A stretch of DNA of 22,940 nt from DASXRC01 sp036506795 (GCA_036506795.1 DASXRC010000239.1:1-22940), one strand, 5' to 3'. Counted from the stretch's first letter, positions 14,859 to 22,518 are shown. A program made the numbers and translations. The notes: generated by a model from the letters alone, not told the origin.

Positions 14859-15040
14859 CTAGGCAGACTGGGCGACGAGCTCCACTTCGTACCCTTGACG
14901 GTCTTCCAGGTAGGCCGCGTAGTGGTCGGGTCCGCCGGCGTACGGGCCCGCGTGGAATGCGAGGTGGTTAAGGCCCGGAGCCAGCCGGTCAGGATCGGCC
15001 CGGAGAGCGCCGGCGATTGCTCGATGACGAGGTACGCCCC
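14859..15040 (-). pseudogene. Remnant of a VOC/glyoxalase-family gene
   Basis: One frame, near 15040-15000, reads GAYLVIEQSPALSG, and a second frame continues DPDRLAPGLNHLAFHAG, then PYAGGPDHYAAYLEDRQGYE and VELVAQSA to a TAG at 14859-14861. These are recognisable pieces of a vicinal-oxygen-chelate domain, with the metal-binding LNHLAFH and Y-E-VELVA parts. They need a frameshift near 15000, about 20-30 residues are missing between HAG and PYAGG, and the whole N-terminal half is absent. The fragment lies between the Drr-type ATPase promoter and the 3' end of the cobalamin adenosyltransferase gene. It is probably a decayed gene. A short expressed ORF from 15071 is possible but would lack most of the fold. 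Confidence 0.65.
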
Positions 15041-15080
15041 GGCAAGGCGCCACGAACGGCCCGCCGTTCACGTGCGGCGC

Positions 15081-15659
15081 TCAGTTTTCGCGTGAGCCAC
15101 CGGGGACCCACCGGACGTCGCCGCCCGGATTCGCGGTTCTCGCCAGGATGAACAGCAGATCCGAGAGCCGGTTGAGATACTTGGCGGGCAGCACGCCGGT
15201 GCGCTCCGAGTCGGTGTCGAGCAGCGCCCATGCCTGTCGTTCCGCCCGCCGTGCCACGGTCCGCGCCGTGTGCAGGAGGGCCGCCCCCGGTGTTCCTCCC
15301 GGTAGGATGAACGAGTCCAGCTTGGACAGTCGTTCGTTGAACTCGTCGCACCAGCCCTCGAGGCGTGTGACGTACTCCTCGGTGACGCGCAGCGGCGGAT
15401 ACTCCGGCTCGGGGGTGATGGGGTTGCTCAGGTCGGCGCCCACGTCGAACAGCTCGTTCTGCACGATGGTGAGGACGGCCCGAATGTCGTCGGCCAGGTC
15501 GCCCAGTGCCAGCGCCAGGCCGATCGCGGCGTTGCACTCGTCGACGTCCGCGTACGCGGCGAGCCTGGGGTCGGTCTTCGCGACCCGCTCGTTGTTCCCC
15601 AGGCGGGTCATGCCGGTGTCCCCGGCCCGGGTGTAGATGCGCGTGAGGTGGACGGCCAT
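15081..15659 (-). CDS. pduO: Cob(I)alamin adenosyltransferase, PduO type
   Basis: A 192-residue enzyme that transfers the adenosyl group of ATP to cob(I)alamin, making coenzyme B12. Family signatures are the N-terminal ATP-binding stretch YTRAGDTGMTRLG, then RLAAYADVDECNAAIG, FILPGG, HTARTVARRAER and LNRLSDLLFILAR; the length is normal. ATG 15659 is chosen because it begins the family's N-terminus and is preceded, at seven bases, by a -10-like TACGCT (15672-15667), suggesting a leaderless message. It is transcribed away from murA. Its product would serve B12-dependent enzymes such as the mutase encoded at 19755 in this window. Confidence 0.92.
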   Translation of the reverse strand: MAVHLTRIYTRAGDTGMTRLGNNERVAKTDPRLAAYADVDECNAAIGLALALGDLADDIRAVLTIVQNELFDVGADLSNPITPEPEYPPLRVTEEYVTRLEGWCDEFNERLSKLDSFILPGGTPGAALLHTARTVARRAERQAWALLDTDSERTGVLPAKYLNRLSDLLFILARTANPGGDVRWVPGGSREN

Positions 15660-15666
15660 GACCCAT

Positions 15667-15672
15667 AGCGTA
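15667..15672 (-). promoter_or_regulatory. Candidate -10 box, leaderless adenosyltransferase transcript
   Basis: TACGCT on the minus strand ends 7 bases before the ATG of the adenosyltransferase gene, the distance expected if transcription starts at the start codon. No clear -35 is seen. Confidence 0.4.
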
Positions 15673-15723
15673 CGGATGCTCGACCCGGTGGCCGCTGCGG
15701 TGGGTGTGCCGGGCGAACCTACG

Positions 15724-17013
15724 ATGGCCGTCGTGGATGTGATCCGGGTAGCCGGCGGGGCGCGGCTGGCGGGAGAGGTCGGCGTCGTCGGGGCGAAGAA
15801 CTCCGCGCTGAAGCTGATGGCCGCGTCCCTGCTCACGCGGGGCCGGACCGTGATCACGAACGTACCGCGGATCACCGACATCGCGATCATGGCCGAGGTG
15901 CTCCGTCGACTCGGCTGTCACGTCTCCATCTCCGGCGAAGAGGTGACCGTCGATGTCCCGGAGGAGCCGGGCACCGACGCCGACTACGACCTGGTACGCC
16001 GGCTCCGCGCGTCCATCTGCGTGCTCGGACCGCTGCTGGCCCGGCGGGGATACGTCCGGGTGGCGCACCCCGGCGGAGACGCGATCGGCTCGCGCGGGCT
16101 GGACATGCACGTCGCTGGCCTGGCCCGGATGGGCGCCGACATCTCCGGCGAGCACGGATATGTGATCGCCTCCGCGCCGGGCGGGCTGCGCGGCGCCACG
16201 ATCTGGCTGGACTTCCCGAGCGTCGGGGCCACCGAGAACCTGCTGATGGCGGCCGTGCTGGCCAAGGGCGTGACGCAGATTGACAACGTCGCCCGGGAGC
16301 CCGAGATCGTGGACATCTGCGCGATGCTCACCGCGATGGGCGCGCGGATCTCGGGCGCGGGGACGTCGACACTCCAGGTCGAGGGCGTCGACCAGCTGCG
16401 ACCGGTTCGACATGCCACGGTCGGCGACCGCATCGTGGCCGGGACGTGGGCCTTCGGCGCGGCGATGACCCGCGGCGACGTCACCGTGCACGGCATCAAC
16501 CCGGCGTTCCTGGAGATCGCCCTCGACAAGGTGGTGTCGGCCGGTGGGCTGGTCGAGACCCGGGCGGGCGCGTTCCGGGTGCAGATGGACCGCCGGCCGA
16601 GCGCCGTCGACGTCGTCACGCTTCCGTTCCCCGGCTTCGCCACGGACCTGTTGCCGATGGCGATCGGTCTGGCCTCGGTGAGCGAGGGCGCGTCCTTGAT
16701 CACCGAGAACATCTTCGACGGCCGCTTCATGTTCATCAACGAGATGTCCCGGCTGGGGGCGGACATCAAGACCGACGGGCACCATGCGGTCGTACGCGGG
16801 CGCGAGCGACTGTCCAGCGCCCCCGTGCGAGCCACCGACATCCGGGCCGGGGCCGGCCTGGTCATGGCCGCCCTCTGCGCCGACGGCACGACCGAGGTCA
16901 GCCACGCGCACCACGTCGACCGTGGCTACCCGGACTTCGTCGCGCAACTGCTGGCGCTCGGCGCGGATGTCGAGCGCGCGGTCGCCCCGGAGGAGCCCGC
17001 CTTCGCGCTCTGA
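15724..17013 (+). CDS. murA: UDP-N-acetylglucosamine 1-carboxyvinyltransferase
   Basis: A 429-residue cytoplasmic enzyme that adds enolpyruvate to UDP-GlcNAc, the first committed step of peptidoglycan synthesis. Key residues visible are Lys25 in GAKNS, the active-site loop PGGDAIGSR, and Asp308 in FPGFATDLLP, equivalent to Asp305 of E. coli. The loop residue that is Cys115 in E. coli is Asp119 here, as in mycobacteria and other naturally fosfomycin-resistant bacteria. The ATG at 15724 gives a family-like start. A GTG at 15733 is an alternative, as TACGAT (15720-15725) lies seven bases before it and would make a leaderless transcript; the difference is three residues. Some actinobacteria have two murA genes, so this may not be the only one. 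Confidence 0.93.
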   Translation: MAVVDVIRVAGGARLAGEVGVVGAKNSALKLMAASLLTRGRTVITNVPRITDIAIMAEVLRRLGCHVSISGEEVTVDVPEEPGTDADYDLVRRLRASICVLGPLLARRGYVRVAHPGGDAIGSRGLDMHVAGLARMGADISGEHGYVIASAPGGLRGATIWLDFPSVGATENLLMAAVLAKGVTQIDNVAREPEIVDICAMLTAMGARISGAGTSTLQVEGVDQLRPVRHATVGDRIVAGTWAFGAAMTRGDVTVHGINPAFLEIALDKVVSAGGLVETRAGAFRVQMDRRPSAVDVVTLPFPGFATDLLPMAIGLASVSEGASLITENIFDGRFMFINEMSRLGADIKTDGHHAVVRGRERLSSAPVRATDIRAGAGLVMAALCADGTTEVSHAHHVDRGYPDFVAQLLALGADVERAVAPEEPAFAL

Positions 17014-17050
17014 CGCCGCACCGGCTTAGCAATCGTTCAGCCCGGCCCGA

Positions 17051-17056
17051 TAGGGT
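17051..17056 (+). promoter_or_regulatory. Candidate -10 box for the hydroxybutyryl-CoA dehydrogenase gene
   Basis: TAGGGT lies 32 bases before the ATG, leaving a leader of about 25 bases that carries the GGAGGAG ribosome site. No convincing -35 box is present. It is the same hexamer found before nucS. Confidence 0.3.
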
Positions 17057-17088
17057 TCCGGCAGGGACACGACGCGGAGGAGAGGCTG

Positions 17089-17937
17089 ATGGCGGGTCGA
17101 CTCGCGGTGATCGGGGCGGGTCTGATGGGGTCGGGCATCGCCCAGGTGGCGGCCCAGGCCGGCTGGCAGGTCACGCTGCGTGACCTCGACGACGCGACGC
17201 TGCGGCGGGGGCTGAGCGGCATCCGCAGCTCGCTGGAGAAGTTCGCCGGCAGGGGCACGATCGCGCCCGAGGCGGTCGACCACGCGCTCGAGAAGATCGC
17301 GCCGACCACCGACCTGGACGCGGCGGCCGACGCGGACATCGTCGTCGAGGCCGTGTTCGAGCGGTTCGACGTCAAGAATGAGGTCTTCCGCGACCTGGAC
17401 AAGATCTGCAAGGCGGACGCCGTGCTCGCCACGAACACGTCCGCGATCCCGATCACTCAGATCGCGGCGGCCACGGACCGGCCCGAGTCCGTCGTTGGCG
17501 CGCACTTCTTCTCGCCCGTACCGATGATGAGGCTGTGCGAGCTGGTGCGCGGCCACAAGACCAGCGACGAGACGCTCGCGCGTGCCCGCGCGTTCGCCGA
17601 GGATATCGGGAAGACCTGCATCGTGGTGAACCGCGACATCGCCGGATTCGTCACCACCCGGCTGATCGCGGCGTTCGTCGTGGAGGCGGTCAAGCTGGTC
17701 GAGTCCGGCGTGGTCTCACCGGAGGACCTCGACACCGCCTGCAAGCTAGGCTTCGGTCACCCGATGGGCCCGCTGGCGACGACGGATATGACCGGCGTGG
17801 ACGTGCTGCTGCACGCGACGAAGAACATCTACACCGAGACCGCGGACGAGAAGTTCTTCCCGCCGGAGCTGCTGCAGCGCATGGTGTCGGCCGGCGACCT
17901 GGGGCGCAAGGCCGGCCGGGGCTTCTACACCTACTAG
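17089..17937 (+). CDS. hbd: 3-hydroxybutyryl-CoA dehydrogenase
   Basis: A 282-residue NAD(P)-dependent enzyme that interconverts acetoacetyl-CoA and 3-hydroxybutyryl-CoA. The N-terminal Rossmann domain shows VIGAGLMGSGIA (GxGxxG at residues 9-14). The catalytic pair is His139 in GAHFFSPVPMMRLCELV with Glu151 twelve residues later. The C-terminal helical domain carries RDIAGFVTTRL, FGHPMGPL and the closing GRKAGRGFYTY. The length is typical of the single-domain enzyme (about 280-290). A strong GGAGGAG site precedes the ATG. It could act in butyrate or polyhydroxybutyrate metabolism, in fatty acid breakdown, or at the entry of the ethylmalonyl-CoA pathway, whose mutase is encoded 1.8 kb downstream. 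Confidence 0.9.
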   Translation: MAGRLAVIGAGLMGSGIAQVAAQAGWQVTLRDLDDATLRRGLSGIRSSLEKFAGRGTIAPEAVDHALEKIAPTTDLDAAADADIVVEAVFERFDVKNEVFRDLDKICKADAVLATNTSAIPITQIAAATDRPESVVGAHFFSPVPMMRLCELVRGHKTSDETLARARAFAEDIGKTCIVVNRDIAGFVTTRLIAAFVVEAVKLVESGVVSPEDLDTACKLGFGHPMGPLATTDMTGVDVLLHATKNIYTETADEKFFPPELLQRMVSAGDLGRKAGRGFYTY

Positions 17938-17973
17938 CCGCCCACGCGGCGCCCGGGCCGCGGCGTGCGGCGT

Positions 17974-18034
17974 AACTCCGTCAAAAGTTGGGGTAATGGG
18001 AGCGCGCCCAGCGCCCAACTCCGACGGAGTTGGG
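17974..18034. repeat. Long hairpin, paired-palindrome element copy C, at a convergent junction
   Basis: The left arm begins AACTCCGTC (17974-17982) and ends AGTTGGG (17986-17992). The right arm is CCCAACTC-N5-GAGTTGGG (18014-18034), an 8-5-8 perfect palindrome. Arms pair except for a 3-versus-2-base bulge in the middle, and centres are 42-43 bp apart. The core AACTCCGTC is shared with copy A 16 kb away. It lies between the hydroxybutyryl-CoA dehydrogenase gene (+) and an ABC permease gene (-), so it may terminate both. Confidence 0.75.
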
Positions 18035-18050
18035 CGAGTCGTGAGCAGCC

Positions 18051-18836
18051 CTAGCCATCTCGCTTGGTGGTCCAGCGGAACGTGAGCACGCATAGCACGA
18101 GGCCCACGACGCACCAGGCGCCCAGGACCAGGGCGACCCGGCTCAGCTCCCACGATCCGGTTGGTTCCTGCGCCGCGAACGTGTCGGGCAGGAACACCGA
18201 TCGCATCCCCTGGCAGAGCCACTTCAGCGGGAAGACCGCGGCCACGTGCTGCATCCACGTCGGCAGCTCGGTGAAGACAAAGAACACGCCGGAGATGAAC
18301 TGGAGGACCAACGCCACCGGGGTGACCACCGCGGCCGCGTTGCGCCCTGTCTTCGGCACGGAGGAGAACGCGATCCCGCAGAGCGTGAACGCCGTGATGC
18401 CGAGCACCGAGACCCAGATGAGGGTCAGCCATTTGCGCGTGGTGTCCGGCAGCGGCACGTCGTAGAAGGCCGTCGCGACCGTGATCAACAGCACGGTGGC
18501 GAACAGGCCCACGGCTCCCACCATGAGAATCTTGCCGGCGAAGTACACCCACTTCGGCATCGGCGTCCCGCGCAGGCGCTTGAGAACGCCTCGATCGCGC
18601 TCGATCGGGATCTGGATGGCGACGTTCTGGAACCCGACCGACATGAGGCCCGAGGCGATCATGCCGGCCGCGAAGTACTGGGTGAACTTCACGTCCGGCG
18701 CGATCGTGCCGCTGAAGATGGCACCGAAGATGACGAGCAGCATCACCGGGAACAGCAGCGTGAAGACGACGGCCTCCCGGCTGCGTACGAACTGTTTGAG
18801 CTCCAGCCCGCCCTGCTGCAGCGCCAGCTCCGTCAC
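18051..18836 (-). CDS. ABC-2 type transporter permease
   Basis: A 261-residue membrane protein with six hydrophobic segments. It forms the channel half of an exporter with the ATPase gene just upstream. The N-terminal amphipathic stretch GGLELKQFVRSREAVVFTLL leads into the first helix, and the cytoplasmic loop IPIERDRGVLKRLRGTPMPK is typical of the ABC-2 permease family. GTG at 18836 overlaps the ATPase stop by four bases, as in the first exporter operon of the window. The two permeases share the fold but are clearly different proteins. The substrate is unknown. Confidence 0.88.
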   Translation of the reverse strand: MTELALQQGGLELKQFVRSREAVVFTLLFPVMLLVIFGAIFSGTIAPDVKFTQYFAAGMIASGLMSVGFQNVAIQIPIERDRGVLKRLRGTPMPKWVYFAGKILMVGAVGLFATVLLITVATAFYDVPLPDTTRKWLTLIWVSVLGITAFTLCGIAFSSVPKTGRNAAAVVTPVALVLQFISGVFFVFTELPTWMQHVAAVFPLKWLCQGMRSVFLPDTFAAQEPTGSWELSRVALVLGAWCVVGLVLCVLTFRWTTKRDG

Positions 18837-19684
18837 GACCGGTCTCCGATCATCTTCAGGTACACATCCTCCAGGCTCGGCCGGGCCACCGCGAGCTCCG
18901 GCACCTCGCCGCCGAAGCGCCGGGCAAGCTCCGCCACGAGCGCCGTCGGCGCCTCGCTCTCCGCCGTCTCGATCTCTCCGGATCGGGTACGCCAGGAGAC
19001 CGTGGCCGGTGCATGCTGGCGGTCGCCGAGCTCGGCCGGGGGCGCGACCGCGACCAGCCGGCCGCCCGCGATGACCCCGACCCGGTCGGCGAGCGCCTCG
19101 GCCTCGTTCAGGTAATGGGTGGTGAGCAGGATCGTCGTCCCCGCGCCGGTGAGGTCGCGGATAAGACCCCAGAAGTCGCGCCGCGCCTCGGGATCGAAGC
19201 CCGTGGTTGGCTCGTCGAGGAAGAGCAGTTCCGGTCGGCCCACGATGCCGAGCGCGACGTCGAGTCGGCGCTTCTGACCGCCGGAGAGCGTTTGGGTCCG
19301 CGCACCGCGCTTGTCGGTCAACCCGACCTTCTCGATGACCGCGTCGGCATCCTCCGCCTTCGGGTACAACCGAGCGAAGTGGCGCACCACCTCGGCCACG
19401 GTCAGCTCGTCGAACTCCCCGGTGCCCTGCAGCACGATGCCGATCCGCGAGCGCCAGGCCCCGTCGGCGTGCGCCGGGTCGACGCCCAGCACCGACACCT
19501 CGCCGCCGTCCCGCCGCCGGTAGCCCTCGAGGATCTCGACGGTCGTCGTCTTGCCGGCGCCGTTCGGCCCGAGCAGAGCGAAGACCTCGCCCCGGCGTAC
19601 CCCCAGATCCACCCCATCCACGGCGGCGATGGAGCCGTACGACTTGCGCAGACCGCGGGCGGCGATCGTGAGATCGTCGGTCAT
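18833..19684 (-). CDS. ABC transporter ATP-binding protein
   Basis: A 283-residue ATPase. Walker A is GPNGAGKTTT, the signature LSGGQKRRLDVALG, Walker B LLFLDEPTTGFDP, and the switch histidine is present in TTHYLNEAE, unlike the DrrA-type ATPase at 13851. The last 60 or so residues form a small domain ending ARPSLEDVYLKMIGD, common to CcmA-like exporter ATPases. ATG 19684 is preferred; an in-frame GTG at 19693 would add three residues. A CATAGT -10-like sequence (19698-19693) lies eight bases before the ATG, so the message may be leaderless. The gene is divergent from meaA across about 70 bp. Confidence 0.9.
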   Translation of the reverse strand: MTDDLTIAARGLRKSYGSIAAVDGVDLGVRRGEVFALLGPNGAGKTTTVEILEGYRRRDGGEVSVLGVDPAHADGAWRSRIGIVLQGTGEFDELTVAEVVRHFARLYPKAEDADAVIEKVGLTDKRGARTQTLSGGQKRRLDVALGIVGRPELLFLDEPTTGFDPEARRDFWGLIRDLTGAGTTILLTTHYLNEAEALADRVGVIAGGRLVAVAPPAELGDRQHAPATVSWRTRSGEIETAESEAPTALVAELARRFGGEVPELAVARPSLEDVYLKMIGDRS

Positions 19685-19692
19685 GGCCGCCA

Positions 19693-19748
19693 CTATGGCA
19701 TACGGTGAAAAACTTCACGGGGACGCCAAACTGAACGGTAACTAGACT
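19693..19748. promoter_or_regulatory. Divergent promoter region between ABC exporter and meaA
   Basis: This stretch holds a minus-strand -10 (CATAGT, 19698-19693) for the exporter and a plus-strand -10 (TAGACT, 19743-19748) six bases before the meaA ATG. Between them is GTGAA-AAAC-TTCAC (19705-19718), an A/T-rich inverted repeat that stands out from the GC-rich surroundings and sits where a regulator of the exporter promoter would bind. Clear -35 boxes are not seen. Confidence 0.45.
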
Positions 19749-19754
19749 CCGGCC

Positions 19755-21755
19755 ATGGGGAGCCGCCTGCCGAAACGGGACCCGCCGTGGGTGATGCGGA
19801 CGTACGCCGGGCACTCGTCGGCCGCCGCCAGCAACGCGCTGTTCCGGCGGAACCTGGCCAAGGGCCAGACGGGGCTGTCCGTGGCGTTCGACCTGCCGAC
19901 ACAGACCGGGTACGACCCCGACCACGAGCTCGCCCGCGGTGAGGTGGGCCGGGTCGGTGTGCCGGTCGCGCATCTCGGCGATGCGCGCGCGCTCTTCGAC
20001 GGCATCCCGCTGGCGTCCGCCAACACGTCGATGACCATCAACGCGACGGCGGCCTGGTTGCTGGCGCTCTATGTGACGGTGGCCGAGGAGCAGGGCGCCG
20101 CCGCCTCGGAGCTGGCCGGCACCACGCAGAACGACATCGTCAAGGAGTACCTCTCGCGCGGGACCTACATCTTCCCGCCCGCCGCGTCGCTGCGGCTGAC
20201 CACGGACACGATCGCGTGGACGGTCGCGAACTGTCCGAAGTGGAACCCGGTCAACATCTGCTCGTACCACCTGCAGGAGGCCGGCGCCACGCCCGTGCAG
20301 GAGGTCGGGTTCGCACTGGGCACGGCCGTCGCGGTGCTGGACGCGGTGCGTGACTCGGGCCAGGTTCCGGCCGACCGCCTCGCGGACGTGGTGCGGCGCA
20401 TCTCGTTCTTCGTCAACGCCGGCGTGCGGTTCGTCGAGGAGATGGCGAAGATGCGCGCGTTCGGCGCGCTGTGGGACGCGCTGACGCGGGAACGGTACGG
20501 CGTCGAGGATCCGACGGCCCGACGGTTCCGGTACGGCGTGCAGGTGAACTCGCTCGGCTTGACCGAGGCGCAACCGGAGAACAACGTCCAGCGCATCGTG
20601 CTGGAGATGCTCGGTGTGACGCTCTCCCGCGACGCGCGGGCCCGGGCGGTGCAGCTGCCCGCGTGGAACGAGGCGCTCGGGCTGCCCCGCCCATGGGACC
20701 AGCAGTGGTCACTGCGCATGCAGCAGGTGCTCGCGTACGAGTCGGATCTGCTGGAGTACCCCGACCTCTTCGAGGGCTCGCGCGTGGTGGCCGCGCTCGT
20801 GGACTCCATCGTGGACGGTGCCGGGATCGAGCTGCAGAAGATCCTGGATCTCGGCGGCGTGGTGGCGGCGGTCGAGACCGGCTACCTGAAGAGCGCGCTC
20901 GTCGCGTCGCTGGCCGAACGGCGCCGTCGCATCGAGTCCGGTGTGGACACCGTGATCGGCGTCAATCGGTTCACCGAAACCGAGCCGTCGCCGCTGACCG
21001 CGGCCGGTGCCGAGTCCATCGAACAGGTGGACCCCGCCGCGGAGGAGGCTGCGGCCTCCGCTGTGCGCGCCTGGCGGGCCGGCCGCGATGCGGCTGCCGT
21101 GACCGCCGCGCTCGATCGGCTCCGCACCGATGCCGCGGGCACCGCGAACCTGATGCCCGCGACGCTCGAGTGCGTACGGGCCGGCGTGACCACCGGCGAA
21201 TGGGCCGGCGCGCTGCGGGAGGTGTTCGGGGAGTACCGGGCGCCGACCGGGTTGTCGGCGAGCGCCGGCATCACGGGCGAGGCCGATCCCGCCACGGCGG
21301 CGGTGCGCGAGCGGGTCCGGCGAACGGCCGCGGAGCTCGGCAGCGGGCGGCTGCGGATGCTAGTCGGCAAGCCCGGCCTCGACGGGCACTCCAACGGTGC
21401 CGAGCAGATCGCGGTACGCGCCCGCGACGCCGGCTTCGAGGTGGTGTACCAGGGCATCCGGCTCACGCCGGCGCAGATCGTCGCGGCTGCGGTGCACGAG
21501 GACGTGGACCTCGTCGGGCTCTCCGTGCTCTCCGGCTCGCATCTGGCGGCCGTACCCGCGGTGCTGGACGGCCTGCGCTCGGCGGGCGCTGCGGTGCCGG
21601 TCGTGGTCGGCGGCATCATCCCCGACGTCGACGCCGAGCGGCTACGGGCGGCTGGCGTCGCGCGGGTGTTCACGCCGAAGGACTTCGCGCTGACCGGCAT
21701 CGTGGACGAGCTCGTCACCGTGGTGCGCGAGGCGAACGGGCTGGACCGCTCATAA
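19755..21755 (+). CDS. meaA: Ethylmalonyl-CoA mutase (MeaA-type B12-dependent mutase)
   Basis: A 666-residue adenosylcobalamin-dependent mutase made as one chain: an N-terminal substrate barrel (about 1-520) and a C-terminal B12-binding domain. The latter shows DGHSNG (Asp543-x-His545-x-x-Gly548), GLSVLSGSH (588-596) and GG at 619-620. The opening RTYAGHSSAAASNALFRRNL and the barrel motif DLPTQTGYDPDH (46-57) differ from the THRGYDSDN seen in methylmalonyl-CoA mutase and match, from memory, Streptomyces MeaA, now known as ethylmalonyl-CoA mutase. It would convert ethylmalonyl-CoA to methylsuccinyl-CoA in acetyl-CoA assimilation and in supplying C4/C5 extender units. The ATG has no ribosome site but lies six bases after TAGACT, so it is probably leaderless. 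Confidence 0.92.
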   Translation: MGSRLPKRDPPWVMRTYAGHSSAAASNALFRRNLAKGQTGLSVAFDLPTQTGYDPDHELARGEVGRVGVPVAHLGDARALFDGIPLASANTSMTINATAAWLLALYVTVAEEQGAAASELAGTTQNDIVKEYLSRGTYIFPPAASLRLTTDTIAWTVANCPKWNPVNICSYHLQEAGATPVQEVGFALGTAVAVLDAVRDSGQVPADRLADVVRRISFFVNAGVRFVEEMAKMRAFGALWDALTRERYGVEDPTARRFRYGVQVNSLGLTEAQPENNVQRIVLEMLGVTLSRDARARAVQLPAWNEALGLPRPWDQQWSLRMQQVLAYESDLLEYPDLFEGSRVVAALVDSIVDGAGIELQKILDLGGVVAAVETGYLKSALVASLAERRRRIESGVDTVIGVNRFTETEPSPLTAAGAESIEQVDPAAEEAAASAVRAWRAGRDAAAVTAALDRLRTDAAGTANLMPATLECVRAGVTTGEWAGALREVFGEYRAPTGLSASAGITGEADPATAAVRERVRRTAAELGSGRLRMLVGKPGLDGHSNGAEQIAVRARDAGFEVVYQGIRLTPAQIVAAAVHEDVDLVGLSVLSGSHLAAVPAVLDGLRSAGAAVPVVVGGIIPDVDAERLRAAGVARVFTPKDFALTGIVDELVTVVREANGLDRS

Positions 21756-21770
21756 CGCGGCGTCCTTCTC

Positions 21771-21847
21771 CGCCGATCTTGCACTTGTGGTGCCACCGAA
21801 ACGTCATCGACCTTTGCAAAACGCCCACCACGACTGCAAGATCGGCG
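21771..21847. repeat. Long hairpin of a different family at a convergent junction
   Basis: Arms 21771-21792 and 21826-21847 pair at 20 of 22 positions across a 33-nt loop. The core is GATCTTGCA and its complement TGCAAGATC. The loop also holds TTTGCAAA. Sequence and spacing differ from copies A, B and C. It starts 15 bases after the meaA stop and ends four bases before the stop of the DUF4126 gene, so it is placed to terminate both. It may be a dispersed intergenic repeat. Confidence 0.75.
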
Positions 21848-21851
21848 CGGG

Positions 21852-22466
21852 TTAGACGCGATAGCCTGCGGCCCGGGCCGCGCGCAGCTCGTCGCGGCGG
21901 CGCCGCCGGCGGCGCACGAGCCCGGCGAAGCCGAACACCATGCCGACCAGCAGGAGCAGCACGAGCATCGGAAGGATGATCGCGATCACCGACATGAAGA
22001 CGCTCGTGGCGTCCTCGGCCGTGCTGATGATCGGTGTGCCGAGGCCCGCGGTCGTGGCGTTGACCACCGGACGCGCGGCGGCCTTCGCCCCGTGCACGAC
22101 CAGCGCTATGACCACACCGAGCACGACCGGGACCCACTGGTTGGACGTGAAGAACGACCCGGGATCGGTGACCCTCACGGTGTCGGACGACGCGCCCGCG
22201 CCGAAGGCGAGGCCGCCCGCCGTGGGTCGGACCACGGTCTGGACGACGTCGTTGGCGTGATCCACCAGCGGGATCTTGTCCGCGACGACCTCGATCGCCA
22301 GCAGCACGCCGAGGATCACCAGGACCCATCCGTTGGAGAGCCACTGCCAGCCGGCGGGCAGGTCGATGAGATCGGTATACCGGGCCAGCAGCCCGATCAC
22401 CATCAGCGGGATGTACGCGTTGAGTCCCGCCGAGGCGGCCAGGCCGGTGCCGGTCAGCAGTTCCAC
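21852..22466 (-). CDS. DUF4126 family membrane protein
   Basis: A 204-residue membrane protein with four to five hydrophobic segments. The opening GLAASAGLNAYIPLMVIGLLARY, the pair EVVADKIPLVDHANDVVQT and RPTAGGLAFGA, and the helix VALVVHGAKAAARPVVNATTAGLGTPI are typical of the DUF4126 family, whose function is not known. It ends in a very basic cytoplasmic tail (RRRRRRRDELRAARAAGYRV). The GTG at 22466 has no ribosome site; GATATT (22478-22473) lies six bases before it, consistent with a leaderless transcript. It is transcribed away from nucS. Confidence 0.85.
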   Translation of the reverse strand: MELLTGTGLAASAGLNAYIPLMVIGLLARYTDLIDLPAGWQWLSNGWVLVILGVLLAIEVVADKIPLVDHANDVVQTVVRPTAGGLAFGAGASSDTVRVTDPGSFFTSNQWVPVVLGVVIALVVHGAKAAARPVVNATTAGLGTPIISTAEDATSVFMSVIAIILPMLVLLLLVGMVFGFAGLVRRRRRRRDELRAARAAGYRV

Positions 22467-22518
22467 GAACTCAATATCGCACCGACGCGCTCGTTCCGCG
22501 GGGTACGGATTCGGTCGT

